Source of the DNA: Adenophora triphylla var. japonica | Taxonomy: Eukaryota; Streptophyta; Magnoliopsida; Asterales; Campanulaceae | NCBI GenBank assembly: GCA_022495995.1 | Contig: JAFEMH010000532.1 | Span: 266,001-330,000, forward strand | Length of the DNA stretch: 64,000 nt | Direction: 5' to 3' | Part shown: positions 11,580 through 23,933 of the stretch, one piece after another | Layout: each line of letters begins with the position of its first letter | Position numbering within the stretch: the stretch's first letter is position 1 | Made by a program: the position numbers and the translations under genes | The notes under the pieces: model-generated | What the model saw: only the letters and a program-made list of their open reading frames with translations | Databases searched by the model: none | What the model was told of the DNA's origin: nothing

Positions 11580-11820
11580 TATTGAGCATACTAAGGATCC
11601 TCCTCAGAATCCTCCTGCATCTCCTCAGAATCCACCTACTACATCTTGATTTGATGATCATTATCTTGTAAATAAATCAGTTTTTATCTTCAGCATATCT
11701 TGTATTTAAATTCAAATTATTTGTATAGTTTAGGAGATAGTGTAAATCATATAGATAGAAATTTCTGTATAAATACATCAGATGTATCAATAGAAAATTC
11801 ATCTTTTGCAAATCCTTTCA
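11580..11820 (+). repeat. 5' LTR of copia element A
   Basis: 241 bp, ending in CA. It differs from the 3' LTR mainly by an extra 21 bp, a local duplication around CTCCTCAGAATC. The first base after the target duplication is T of TATTGAGCAT; the TG seen before this in the 3' copy (20338-20339) is missing here. Confidence 0.88.
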
Positions 11821-11832
11821 TGGTATCAGAGC
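11821..11832 (+). promoter_or_regulatory. primer-binding site, initiator Met tRNA type
   Basis: TGGTATCAGAGC immediately follows the LTR and matches the usual copia minus-strand primer site. Confidence 0.9.
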
Positions 11833-11898
11833 TCTTGTGATCTCTCCCAAAACCTGCTGCCCTTCCTCTCTCCGCTGCCCACTTCTTTCTTTCTCGAC

Positions 11899-13695
11899 AT
11901 GGCTACACCACAGTCCTCTACCACCCTCCCCAACCCCGCCGAACCCAACAACCCTATCATCCTAGTGAATCTATCCAACTGCAAAACCCTCACTCCTCTT
12001 ACCTACCTATCTTGGTCTTCTCAAATCACTTATATCCTCTACGGCCTTGACCTTCTCAAGTTCGTAGATGGAACTCATCCCCAGCCCGCTGCCACCCTCA
12101 AAATCGACGACATAGACATCCCTAATCCAGCTGCAGTCACATGGAATAGGCAAGACCACCTCATTCTTGGCTCCCTCCTTGGCACTCTAGACAACTCCAT
12201 TGCCCCACTTGTTTTTCAAGCAACCACCTCACGGGAAGCCTGGAATATCCTAAAGACAACCTATGCCAACCCATCCCGTGGCCATATCCTTCAAGTCAAG
12301 GATCACCTCGACTTCATTACCAAATCCACCATATTGGTATCCGACTACATGCAATCCATTAAGTCTTGTATAGACAAACTTGCTATTTTAGGCAAGCCCA
12401 TGGATACAGAGGACGTCATTGCCAAAGTTCTTAAAGGCCTTGACTACGAGACCTATAAACCCGTTGTTGACTCCGTTACGGCAAGAGATAACCCTATTTC
12501 CTTTGAAGTCTTACATGAAAAACTCGTTCACCATGAACTCAATCTCAAACAAAATACCACCTCCCTCCCATTCCCAGTCACGGCTCATGTAGCCCAAGCC
12601 TACCCTCACCACACCAACTCTCGGTACCCTCCCAGTCATCCCATCCTTCCCAACCCATCTCAACCGAGAACCAACTCCCCCGCCCCTTTTAAGGGAAAAT
12701 GTCAGTATTGTCATTATGTGGGTCATGTGATTTCCCAATGTCGACAATTCAAGAGAGATTATCCCAGTTTCAACTTTCCACCCGCTCCATCATCCAACCG
12801 TGCCCCAAGAACTTCTCAATCTCACTCCTCTCTCCAAGCCCACACGGCCACTGCTGCTCCATCTCTCCCAGCCCCATGTCTTGTTGATAGCGGCGCCACA
12901 AATCACATTACCAATGATTTATCCACTCTTTCTCTCCACCACCCCTACGATGGTTGTGATGATGTCATCATCAGAGATGGATCCTCCCTTCCCATCTCCA
13001 ACATAGGTTCTTTTTCTCTTTATAATCCTTACACACCTCTCTCATTTCTTAATGTTCATCATGTTCCCTTAATCTCTCGCAATATCCTTTCTGTCTCTCA
13101 ATTTTGCAAGGATAATAATGCTACTGTTGTTTTCTCACAATACTCTTTTCTTTTTAAGGACATCTCGACAAACCGGATTCTTCTTCAGGGATCAATTGAT
13201 CAAGGTGTCTATCTTTGGTGCCCCACTCCTCCCCAAGTTCATCTCAGCACCTCCTCAAATCTTTGCTCATGGCATCATAGATTAGGTCACCCATCCCCCC
13301 TATTGTTTCCCTTTTAAATAAACGTTTTTCTCTTTCAATTCCTAGTGGTTCATTACCGGTTTGTAATCCCTGCAATATTAATAAAAGTCATAAACTCCCT
13401 TTTGCCACTTTTTCTCTTCAATCCCATGCTCCTCTAGAACTTATTTTTTCGGATGTATGGACTTCACCCGTATAATCCTACGACAACTTTAAATACTATG
13501 TAATCTTCGTTGACCACTTCACAAAATACACATGGCTATATCCTCTCAAAATTAAATCTGACACTTTCACTACCTTCAACCGATTCCGAGCTCTTGTCGA
13601 AAAATACTTCTCTAAACCTATCCTTCAAGTCTTTTTCGATAACGGTGGTGAATATCTCAAACTCACCCCTTCATTACTTAACAATGGTATATCTC
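11899..13695 (+). pseudogene. copia A gag, protease and first half of integrase
   Basis: The frame from ATG 11899 (MATPQSSTTLPNP) is the likely gag start. The gag body includes DYMQSIKSCIDKLAILGKP. A CCHC zinc knuckle CQYCHYVGHVISQC follows, then the aspartic protease LVDSGATNHI and the pre-integrase motif WHHRLGHPS. A one-base loss near 13300 ends the frame at 13315. The next frame continues PIVSLLNKRFSLSIPSG, then CNPCN, the integrase core SDVW (with a stop shortly after it) and FFDNGGEYLKL, until the solo-LTR target site ATCTC (13696-13700). These products would build the particle, process it and integrate cDNA; here they are non-functional. Confidence 0.9.
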
Positions 13696-14629
13696 ATCTC
13701 TGATGGATGTGGTTTTACCCATCCAAAAGATATGTTTCTAAACTTATTTTCTGCTCGAAACCTGGGAATTTAATGTATTTTGTAGTGTTTTATTAGTACA
13801 GGGGCTGAAGTGATATTAATCAGAAAAGGGAAGAAAAAGTGTGTTTTAAAGTTCAAGGACCAAACTGCAAAGCTGGGAAGTACAGTGACCAAAGTACAAC
13901 TGTCAATAAAAAAATAAAAAGTTGAAGGAAACAAATCCCAAATTTCAATTTCAAGTTTCTGTTGTCCTGGGCGAATGTTTTGGCGGCCGCGCGCAAAATG
14001 CAATTCCAAGGTTGGATTCTGAGGTTGGGCCTAGAACTAGAAGTGGATTGAATTGGGCCTGGATTGAATTGACTTTGGTTTTGGCCTAATTGGAGTTGTC
14101 TCATACGCCTTGGTGTAGTCTAGGCTTAGAGGAAGGCAGTAATTCTTTTTTTGGGAGAAAAAAGGGGTACTAAAAAGGAGGGGTCGGCTACTGTAGCAAT
14201 GTAGCAAGGGGGATTCCAGCCGTGGCACAAGGAAAAGAAAACAATACTTCATCCTCCCGTTTCGATTTAGGTTTATGTTTTTTTATTTTTGTAATTATTA
14301 TGAGTAGTTAAATAATTTTAGTTCGCGGATTGGTAGTAACTCTTATTTGATCTTTATGCTAAACTTTTAATTCTCTTTTAAGTGTGATTTTTGTTCATCC
14401 TAATATTTTTAATTTGTATTTGGTACGATTCTTGCACTTGCGTGGAGAATTGTGCATGAACACTATTAGGGTGATTGGACTCGATTGACGATCTTGCGTG
14501 AATCGATTGAGTCTAGGTTTCATTAATTCTTTTGTTCTTAATAAATTGAGTTGTTGTTGATTTGATCTTGCGTGATAATTGATAAGTGCTCAATAAAAGA
14601 ATTGCAACCCGGCCATCTAACCGTCCCAA

Positions 14630-17600
14630 TCCATATATAATATTAAAGCAGAAGAAATTCCAAGCTCCACAGCTCGCCACGTGTCAATCTCTTATTCGCC
14701 GATATTTTGCATTTTGATCCTTAAATTTCATCTATTTTCGCCAATAAATCAGCTTTTTGGTCAATAAATAACAATTATTTGTGTTTTAGTCCTTTTAATT
14801 CATTTGTGTTTTTGTCATTTGAAAATTAAATTCCCCAATGAGTTTATTTAAATGAAATAAATTCAATAAGTTTATTTTAATGTTTTATATCAAAATTATC
14901 GTCTCACTTTTTTATTGTTGTATATAAATCTAACATATTATTTTCGTTTATTTAAGTGAAATTAATTATTTATTAAACTTATACATTAAAATAAATCCAA
15001 TAAGTTTATTTAAATGAAATAATTCACAAATAAGTTTATTTAAATGTTTTATATCAAAATTATCGTCTCACTTTTTTTTTATTGTTGTATATAAACGTAA
15101 CATATTGTTTTCGTTTATTTAAATGAAATTAATTATTAATTAAACTTATATATTAAAATAAATCCAATAAGTTTTTAAAAATAATTAGCCTTAAATTTTG
15201 GCAATTAATAAGATTCATTTAGTCCTTTAAAAAAGATTAATTAGCCTTAATTAGCCTTAAATTTTGGCAATAAATCAAGTATATATATAGTATGGTTTAC
15301 TCATTGAATTATTTTCATATATTTTTCTTATATTATTTTTTTAATCCTTATATAACTCAAGTATATATATAGTATGTTTTCTTTATAAAAAATAATAGAG
15401 TATATGAAAACAAATTGGCTGAACATGACAAAAATATCGTGTATAAACTAAGGAAAGTATTGTAAAATAATTTTAAATTAGAATTCAATTATTAATATTA
15501 TCAAATTATATTAGATTTAATTCAAATCTAACATAATTATCAAATGGGTTATATTTCCTTAAAAAAAAACGTTTACATTTTCAATTGTTTGACTAAGTCC
15601 ATGAAATTCACTTTTTTTTTTTTTTTGAAAGAAGTCCATGAAATTCAGTTAGTGGTGTATTAAAATTAGAGGAATTGATTTTTTAAAATTTTGAGCAACA
15701 GTGCCATGGCAAGTTAAATTCGGGTATCATAAACTGATCTAATCTTAAAATTTTAAATTTTTTTTAATAAGGCAAATTTTCTAAATGCAATAAAATTACT
15801 TATGCAAATCTTCAATGTTTATCCTAATGTAAATATAGTTAAATGTTTTGAATTTCAAAATTATCCTAATTTAAACACATTAATACATTTTGATGTTGTC
15901 AATTCAAATTTAAATTGATTGTAGTTTCCATGGTTGGTTCATCTTGATCTTATAAAGGCGTAACTTTCAGTAATTTTCAATCATATTTCCATTTGAGTGA
16001 GGATTCAGAACAGGATAAAGCCATTTGAAATACAAGTATAGAAAGACAAATGAGTGATTATATTATATGTTTGTCATAAAGTCATAACTAATAATGCTTG
16101 CTATGCTCATCAACTCAAAAGAAGATATATGACAAGTATTACTGTTTCTAATGGTGTCTTTTGCTTCTTTTTCAGTAAAGCCCATGCTGTTTTAGCAATA
16201 TTTTATCTCATTACTCTACTTCATATTCAACAAAATTATACCCCTTGATATCTTTATTTTCAATTGCTCATCCATAAAGAAAATATACTTTTGATCTAAA
16301 CCTTTTAGTTTTTTTGTAACTGGATGACATCAGTTGCTTCATCTCTTTCATAGAGGTTTGGTGAAGAAGATAAAGAATGATATTAAAATGTTTGGATGCT
16401 CTATAGTTTGATGAGAGTGGTTACTATGCTTTACAGAGATAATATTTTGGTTTTGGATTGGACAAATTCACAATGGCTTTGGTAATTTTGGTTTTGGCCT
16501 TGGTTTTTTGGTTTTGGCCTATTCTGGTAGTGTTTGGCCGGCCAATTGGGGTCATGGCCGAGGCTCATGGATCATTAGGCAAAACTGGAGTTTTTTTTGG
16601 AGCAGGGCACGACTCGTGCTATATGGGACGAGTCGTCCCCACCTTGGCACGGCCTGGACGACAATGTCACGACCCTTCTGACGCGGTTGAGGATTTCTCA
16701 AAGTTACAAGGCACGACTCGTGCCCCACAGGACGAGTTGTCCATCATGGTAATTGTGGCTCGTCCGGTGCTTGGCTGGTACAGGGCTTTCGGCCTTGGCC
16801 TTGGTCGGTATTGGGCTTGGCGTTGGCGTTGGCCTTGGCCGCCTGGACCTTATTCGATTTTAATTATTAGGCTTTATTAATTTTAATGAAATAAAATCCC
16901 CATACCAGCCTTCCTGGTTCTTCAAAAAAAAAAAAAAAACGAAAAAAAACCCTAACGTTGATAGAAATCAAGATATTGATAGGAAAGAGAAGAGTTGGAA
17001 TAAATTAGGATCTTGCTAAAAGATAAAATCTTTATATATCATAAATTACTATATACATATCCATTTAAAACATTCAATGCCTAATAAGCGTATTAAATAA
17101 AATAATTATTCGTTAATTATTTTATATTTTTTGCGTAAATATAACTTGATTAAAAAATATATTCAGCCGTGAGTTTATTTTGAGTAGGCCGCTGAAAAAG
17201 AATTCGGCAAAATCATCCTCCGTTATTGCTCGCTCTCATCTTCTTTCTTCTTCTTGACCTATTTGATCTCTTAATTGTTTTTTCTTTTTCTCTTTTTTTT
17301 TAACTTTTTTTTTGGTTTCAGGGACAATGTTTTACTATGATGTAAGCTATTTTAGTTAAATATATTCCTATTTATCATTTTTATTTTTAGTGGATTTATG
17401 GAATCACAAAATTTGATATTTCTGAATTGTTTAACAAAGAATAGATGTCATGTTAAATGTTTACATAATATTATGCTTAGTGCCTAATCTTTAAATATCC
17501 TGCTGTTTAATTAAAGATGTTTTGACTAATCTTTTCTAATCAGAAAATGACCCACAAGAGAAATTATAATATTTTGCTTATTGGCTAAATGCCTAACTAA

Positions 17601-17635
17601 CTATGCCCGTCGTATTTCGACGGGTTACTCACTAG
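14630..17635 (+). mobile_element. non-autonomous Helitron, 3.0 kb
   Basis: The 5' end TCCATATATAATATTAAAGC follows host A (14629). The 3' end has the hairpin CCCGTCG-TATTT-CGACGGG (17606-17624), then TTACTCA, CTAG (17632-17635) and host T. There is no target duplication, as expected for Helitrons. It encodes no Rep or helicase. The interior is AT-rich with two direct blocks (about 14820-15060 and 15000-15180). A GC-rich palindrome cluster is at 16550-16760 and a poly-A run at about 16923-16940. Confidence 0.85.
16590..16760. repeat. cluster of GACTCGTC / CACGACTCGTGC palindromes
   Basis: GCACGACTCGTGC (about 16607 and 16712) and GGACGAGTCGTCC or GGACGAGTTGTCC (about 16627 and 16731) alternate within 170 bp. 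A 140-codon open frame across it is low-complexity and not believed. Confidence 0.7.
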
Positions 17636-17984
17636 TTCTTATAAAAGTGAAGAAACCCTAGAACACAATTAATATTTTTATCATTGAAAAGCATAAAGGG
17701 ATAATATGTGGTGAATCCAATCCGTGGGTTAGTTGTCTAATCCTTGAATTACTTTTGCAAATTTGCTCATTTGTTACTTTAGTTATTTAAATTTCCTTTA
17801 GTAATTAGTTTTTAATAAATAAAAACCAAAAACCCCTTTTTAGTTACTTTTATCATTGATTAAATTTACTTGTTAAACACACAAGTCTCTGTGGTTCGAC
17901 CCTTACTTTTGTACGTTGCTACTACGGTAACTTGTACACTTGCAAGATTTTTATTACACAGTGGAATTTTTCTCCATCAATCTC

Positions 17985-20388
17985 ACATCACCTCCTCACA
18001 CCCCAGAACACAATGGCTTGCCGAAAGGCGACATCGCCATCTTGTCGAAACCGCTCTCTCTCTTCTCTCACATGCGAACCTCCCACTTCATTTTTGGTCG
18101 CGCATGCTCTCACAACCGCTGCCTATCTCATCAATAGACTTCCCACCCCCACTCTCAACAATGACTCTCCTTATCTCCGCCTTTTCAAATCACCTCCAAA
18201 CTACACCAAACTAAGAAGCTTTGGGTGCCTTTGCTATTCTTGGCTAAAACCCTATACACCACACAAATTGGCCCCAAAATCAACCGCATGTATTTTTGTT
18301 GGCTATTCCCCCACCCAGAGTGCCTACCATTGTCTCAATCCCACAACTCTCAAAATATACACCTCCCGTCATGTTAAATTCATAGAAACCGAGTTCCCCT
18401 ACAATTCCCTTACCACTCATACCACTGTTTCCCCACCCATGTCTCTCTCAGAATGGTGTGCAATCTCTATACCCATCATCCAACCTACCACTCCTGCCAA
18501 ACCAACACCTCCCCCCTCTGTCGATCCAACCCCTGCCAACCCAACCCCTTTCGACCCAAGCACTGCTGACCCAACTCCTGCCGCCCCAATCCCTGTTGCC
18601 GACCCACCTCCAGCCGACCCAATCCCTGTTGACTCAATACCTGCCGATCCAAACCCTGCCGACCCAACCACTACCGCCTCAACTGCCTCAAATCCGCCTC
18701 AACCCACACGCACCATTACCATCCGCCTCTCTCATGGTATACGCAAACCCAACCCCAAGTATGCCAATCTATCCACCATATCTTCTCCTACCTCTCTTCC
18801 CACCACTACTAAACAAGCCCTATCCATACCTCATTGGTACGAAGCCATGTGCGAAGAGTACAAAGCACTCATGCGTAATGAAACATGGTCCCTAGCTCCT
18901 TCCTATGAAGCACCAAACATTGTCGGCTGTAAATGGGTGTTCCGCATCAAATACAATCCCGACAACACTATCCACAAATATAAAGCCCGCCTTGTTGCTA
19001 AAGGCTTCCACCAAAGACCCGGCCTTGACTTTTCCGAAACCTTTAGTCCCGTTGTCAAACCCGTCACTATCCGTCTCATTCTCTCCCTAGCAATCACTCA
19101 AGGATGGCCTCTAAGACAACTTGACATTAATAATGCCTTTCTACAAGGTTGCCTCCCTGAAACTGTTTTCATGTCTCAACCCCGTGGTTTTCAAGATCCC
19201 ACAAAACCCTCCCATGTATGTCGACTCTCCAAAGCCATCTATGGCCTCAAACAAGCACCACGTGCTTGGTATACCGCCCTTAAACAATTTCTCATCTCCT
19301 TTGGTTTTAAACCTTCACTTGCCGATCCACCTCTTTTTACCTACCACAAAAACTCCCACCATCTTCTACTTCTCGTCTACGTCGATGACATTGTCATCAC
19401 GGGACCCTCTACCAGTTTTCTTGAATCATTTGTTTCCAATCTTGCTTCCAGATTCTCACTAAAAGACCTTGGGCCCTTATCTTACTTCCTTGGTGTCGAA
19501 ATAACACCAAACTCCCACGATTGTCTTCTCTCCCAGTCCAAGTATATCAGTGATCTTCTTACTCTCCACCAAATGGATAATTCTAAGCCATCCTCCACAC
19601 TGATGTCCACCTACCCCCCTCTCTCTACCCATCCACGAACTCCCATCTTTAACCCTTCTGAATACCAAGCCATCATAGGCAGTCTCCAATACCTCTCTCT
19701 AACCCGACCCGACATCGCCTTCCCAGTTAACAAGCTTGCCCAATTTCTTCATCATCCTCAAAAGTCCCATTGGTCAGCTCTGAAACGGTTACTACGTTAT
19801 CTTCATGGTACACTTCACTTGGGTATTCAACTATTCAAAGAGTCTCCTCCCATTCTTCATGCTTATTGTGATGCCGATTGGGCAGGGGACAAAGATGACT
19901 TTCACTCCACCACTGGCTTCATTCTCTATCTCGGGCGTAACCCCATCAGTTGGTCTTCCAAAAAGCAGTGTGCCATAGCTCGCTCCTCAACGGAAGCCGA
20001 GTTTCGTGCGGTTGCTGCCACCACTGCTGAAGTGCTTTAGGTTGGCAATCTCTTGACTAAGCTCGGCATTTCCTCTACTGAACCACCAGTTGTGTTTTGT
20101 GACAACCTTGGCGCAACATCTTACTCCGCCAACCCAGTCTTCCACTCCCGCATGAAACATTTAGCTCTTGCATTCCACTTTGTTCGTGAGCAAGTTCACC
20201 TTGGCAACCTTCGTGTCCAGCACATCTCTGGCAATGACCAACTCGCGGACGCACTTACTAAACCACTCTCGCGGGCTCGGTTTGCTTCACTAATTTCCAA
20301 GATTGGCCTCACTCAAGGACCGTCCATCTTGAGGGGGTGTATTGAGCATACTAAGGATCCTCCTCAGAATCCGCCTACTACATCTTGA
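17985..20388 (+). pseudogene. copia A integrase end, reverse transcriptase and RNase H
   Basis: After the solo LTR the integrase resumes with HTPEHNGL, AERRHRHLVETAL and AYLINRLP in three successive frames. A proline-rich linker of PTPANPTPFDP-like repeats (about 18520-18690) follows. RT shows GCKWVFRIKYNPD, ARLVAKGF, LDINNAFLQG, YGLKQAPRAWY and the catalytic YVDD (19378-19389). RNase H shows CDADWAGD and SSTEAEFRA, then an in-frame TAG at 20038-20040, then VFCDN and DALTKPLS, ending inside the 3' LTR. It would copy RNA to cDNA, but the frameshifts and stop disable it. Confidence 0.9.
20329..20339 (+). promoter_or_regulatory. polypurine tract of copia A
   Basis: TTGAGGGGGTG directly precedes the 3' LTR and is the plus-strand primer. 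Confidence 0.8.
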
Positions 20389-20559
20389 TTTGATGATCAT
20401 TATCTTGTAAATATATCAGTTTTTATCTTCAGCATATCTTGTATTTAAATTCAAATTATTTGTATAGTTTAGGAGATAGTGTAAATCATATAGATAAAAA
20501 TTTCTGTATAAATACATCAGATGTATCAATAGAAAATTCATCTTTTGCAAATCCTTTCA
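20340..20559 (+). repeat. 3' LTR of copia element A
   Basis: 220 bp, same sequence as 11580-11820 apart from the 21-bp length difference and a few substitutions. Followed by AGAAT (20560-20564). Confidence 0.9.
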
Positions 20560-20564
20560 AGAAT

Positions 20565-21103
20565 ATGTGTTAAACATTGATAGGGCATATGTGAAAGAAT
20601 GTTAATGTTATTGTTAGTAGTGTTAGTTTAGAACAGTAATACAAAATGACACCCCACACGTTTTTAAAAAAAAAGTGTCAGTTATTTAAAAATGACATTA
20701 TGCACTTTAATTCAAGAATTATATCATCCCTCGAGCAAAAAAACTAAATGGGATACCTAAATCGACACCACTCACGACAAGAATCGGGAGAGGAAGGCTC
20801 CATTGGATCCGTATCAAATCTTATTGGGGCCGGTGGCGAAGCCACCATATGCTAATGGGTCATCCGACCCCCTTGATTATGGAGTTGTGACATTTTCACT
20901 CTCCTTAATTTTAGAAAAATGACATATTTATCTTTAAAGGTATTAATTTTGCATTTTGATCCCGTTTAATTTAGAAAAAAAAAAACACTATATGGTAATT
21001 TCAATATATTTTCACTAGATTTTTTACTTTGCCACTAATTTTGGCTGCCCTTAATCATCCACACGAACGGCTAAACGTACGTACCTGGGTGTTGACACTT
21101 TCA
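20565..21103. other. right flank of copia A, non-coding
   Basis: It continues the CAGTG/GTGTTAG style seen before copia A (AAGTGTCAGTTATTT near 20676). A short segment around 20832-20870 (GGCCGGTGGCGAAGCC) looks like a dispersed plant repeat. No gene is supported. Confidence 0.45.
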
Positions 21104-21358
21104 GGGGTCGTTTGGTAGCCTGATTAGAGTTGGATATGATTATTAGTCCAATAATCTTGGCGTTTGGTAGGCTAAATGCAATGGGAGTAATAATCCTGGG
21201 TACAACTCGGATAAGCTTCTTATTCACTCTTATCCCCTCTAATCCCTTCATATTAATCCCCAAAAAAAGGGTGGTGTTATTAATTCCCTGATTAATAATC
21301 CCCCACTATTAACACACTATTAACACAAGCTAATCTTATCGACCTACCAAACGAGCCC
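21104..21358. mobile_element. Tourist-like (PIF/Harbinger) MITE
   Basis: Inverted ends GGGGTCGTTTGGTAG and CTACCAAACGAGCCC, with a 3-bp duplication TCA (21101-21103, 21359-21361); 255 bp and no coding sequence. Confidence 0.8.
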
Positions 21359-21361
21359 TCA

Positions 21362-21950
21362 ATGTTTAAAAATGGGAAGAAGAATAAGATTCAAATGTTT
21401 GACAATTTACATCACAAAGAATGGGCAACATTTGTTATGCTCTTTTCTTGAATTTTATTTGTTCACAACCAAAAATCATTCGTTTGACAAAAAAATTGCT
21501 TTTTTATTTATTAAGAATATAATCTGTCATTGTATTTTACTTAATTGTGTAGGGTAGGATTTACACTTTTTTTTTTCCTCAACAAAAAAGAAAGGAATTT
21601 TTATACTCCATATTTATTAATATTTGGTTAAATTATTGTTCAAAGGTCAATGCCCAAAAATAAAGAATGGTTCTAGACTGTCCTAATTTTTAGAGACTTA
21701 ATTAAATAGTGATTTTTTTAATTCATCCATCTAAGACATCCACTGAACCACTTGACCAATGATAAACAGAATCTATATTTTAAATTACTACTTTGTACTT
21801 GTATAAAAAGTGTATTGACTAGCGAGCACAATTGGTTGGTAGATCGCACCAGTTGACTTAGGGAAAATTATCGTTGGATCCTTCATTTCAAGTGAAAGGA
21901 TCAATTTAAACAAGTATTTTGAAATTTAACCGACTAGTCCGACATCATAA
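21362..21950. other. non-coding
   Basis: AT-rich, no recognisable gene. It lies downstream (on the minus strand) of the LEA_2-like remnant. Confidence 0.45.
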
Positions 21951-22077
21951 TCAAAATTTCATCTAGTTCTTCGCTACCAGATCTGCTCTTTCTACACCGT
22001 AACCGGCCATAGTTATGATTCCTGATGGCAATTTGAGCATTCAGAGTTGCATTTAGCGAAGGATTGGATGAAATTTC

Positions 22078-22592
22078 TGTTGTGAAATTGGTGCTCCCCC
22101 GTTGCAATCAAGATAAGGAAATCAACACACCCACACGTACAAGAAAGAAACAATCACACACAAGAACACAAGAGTTGTTTACCCGGTTCATTCACCAACT
22201 CGTGAACTACGTCCGGCACCGCTAAGCCAATATGTATTAGTCTCCTCTCTAATATGTTGCTACAATGTGTTCTAGGCCGAAATTATGCTTATATAGTAAT
22301 ACAAGGAACCCTAATTCGAACAGGGAAGAGATTACATCAAATTAGGAAACCAAATAAAAGACTGCTGCTGAAGATACGGACCAAGCGCGGCCGCGCAGAC
22401 CCCTAGCGCGGTCGCCCTCCTTTCCAGCAACATCTACACCTTCATTTGACCTCCCAGCGCGGTCTCCCTCCACCCCGAGCGCGGCCGCCCTCCTTGCCAG
22501 AAGCTCCTCCGCGATTTCTTCCTCAAGGATCTCACCACCTCCTCCGAATTAGGCTCCTCCTCTTCCTTGTAGTTTAGGATCCAATCCCAACA
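22078..22592 (-). repeat. 3' LTR of copia element B
   Basis: 515 bp, TG..CA ends. It contains several AGCGCGGYCGC words (about 22384-22490). It is preceded on the minus strand by CTCCGGTGGGAGAT, the polypurine tract (22593-22606). Confidence 0.9.
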
Positions 22593-22925
22593 ATCTCCCA
22601 CCGGAGACTAAACTAACAAACATAAAATCACCCATCAACTCCCACCACGGAGTAAAGACCTTCGAACACATTTTCCTCATCCATATTGGCTTGACACTAC
22701 CGCACCTCTCCTCAAGTAATAAGGCGAGTTGAAACCAAGCGACGTTTCAACCTCTCCGTGTTAGATCGTTCTTGCCTCCCCAAATCAGCTTCTACCTTGA
22801 TTTCTTCCCGCAAGTCTAACTTCGCCTTCTCCCTCCAGACCCACCTTCCTCGCAATGCCTCCCCTTGAAACTTGGACACACCTTGTTTCTTGCATCGACT
22901 GTTCTTGGTCTGAAACCGCTCTCTG

Positions 22926-23636
22926 TTAGGGCCCTTGGACATCCACACCACGTTGATCAACTTTGTGTCCCCCCCCAACATACCGTTTCTTGATGTCTCC
23001 CCTTTTTACACCAACAGGCCGGTTCTTAAGCCTCTTGCTCCCACCGGAACGAAAAGCGACATTGTAGGTAGAGTACAACGTCTTCCCCTTAACCCCATGA
23101 GCCAACACCTTAGCCCCTTTTGTGACTTTCCAAGACTCACCAATGAAAGAAACACCATACCCTTCACTGTCAAGTTGTCCCACAAAAATCACTCTTCTCC
23201 TCAAATCCGGAACGTGCATCACATCGTGTAGTTGTAAAACAGCCCCATTATGTGTCTTCATCATCACATCCCCCTTACCTTTGATCTTCAATGGTTGACC
23301 ATCACCAAGATAGAGAACCCCAAAATCTCCAGTTTTATATCGCTTCATTGATTCTGCATCCCCACTAGCATGACAAGAAGCTCCAGAATCCAACACCCAA
23401 TCTTCACCCGACTGCTCCTCCCCTAGGATTAATACATCACCACCATCATCCACCACGTTAGCACCACCACCTTTTCCCGGACAGTCATAACTGATATGCC
23501 CCAATTCACAACAATTGTAGCACTTGACCTTTTTCCCCTTTTTCGGTCCTCCCCTTTTTCTCTCCACCCTAAGTGCAGCCCCATCTACGGACGATTCTCC
23601 CCTTTTCTCTTGTTGGGACCGCGACCACCCCACCAC
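22926..23636 (-). pseudogene. copia B gag C-terminus and protease
   Basis: The minus-strand frame holds a basic linker, the CCHC knuckle CYNCCELGHISYDCP, then the retroviral-type protease motif WVLDSGASCHAS and LHDVMHVPDLRRRVIFVGQL, which normally leads to the pre-integrase. The frame stays open for 236 codons, but the N-terminal gag part and all of pol are deleted. It would package RNA and cleave polyproteins in an intact element. Confidence 0.85.
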
Positions 23637-23918
23637 TCCACATTAGTATGATATTGTCCGCTTTGGGCCCAGCCCGCACGGATTTGCTCTTGGGAACTTC
23701 CCAAAAGGCCTCATACTAATGAAGTGGGTGTGTGCTCTTATAAACCTGACAATACTTTGTTCAATTGTCGATGTGGGATTGGGTTTGCACCCCAACAATC
23801 CTCCCCTCAAACCAAGGACCACACAAGCGAAACCATCCGCAAAGTCACACAAGAGGGAATCCCACCACCACTATAATCGCACACACACGGTCCACCCAGG
23901 CCGGAACATCCGAACCAT

Positions 23919-23931
23919 GGCTCTGATACCA
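23919..23931 (-). promoter_or_regulatory. primer-binding site of copia B
   Basis: The minus strand reads TGGTATCAGAGCC two to three bases inside the LTR, an initiator-tRNA site. Confidence 0.85.
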
Positions 23932-23933
23932 GT

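Larger units (their letters stand above)
13701..17979. mobile_element. solo LTR (gypsy-type) inserted in copia A, split by a Helitron
   Basis: The sequence begins TGATGG and ends CCATCA. It is flanked by the 5-bp repeat ATCTC (13696-13700, 17980-17984). Removing it and one ATCTC rejoins the integrase text GISHL with TSPPHTPEHNG. The right end (CTCTGTGGTTCGACCCTTAC near 17886) resembles the U5 end of plant gypsy LTRs. No internal retrotransposon domains are present. Without the 3.0-kb Helitron it is about 1.27 kb, fitting one LTR left by recombination. Confidence 0.82.
11580..20559 (+). mobile_element. copia element A, complete ends, nested insertions
   Basis: Two LTRs (11580-11820 and 20340-20559) are flanked by identical AGAAT repeats (11575-11579, 20560-20564). 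An initiator-tRNA-type primer site follows the left LTR and a purine tract precedes the right LTR. Domain order gag, protease, integrase, RT, RNase H is Ty1/copia. The integrase is split by a solo LTR at 13701-17979. Multiple frameshifts and stops make it defective. The gag style suggests the Ale lineage (inference). Confidence 0.92.

Noticed and set aside
11821..11832. tRNA gene
   Set aside because: Only a short tRNA-complementary primer site; no cloverleaf or promoter boxes.
16458..16880. 140-codon frame in the 3-kb Helitron
   Set aside because: Low-complexity GGTTTTGGCC repeats plus palindromes; no family resemblance.
18417..18671. Gly/Ser/Ala-rich minus-strand frame
   Set aside because: Antisense shadow of the proline-rich linker of copia A.
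20757..20870. Possible second GH3 exon (NGIPK-like text)
   Set aside because: Only a few residues agree and the order does not match the family; more likely a dispersed repeat.
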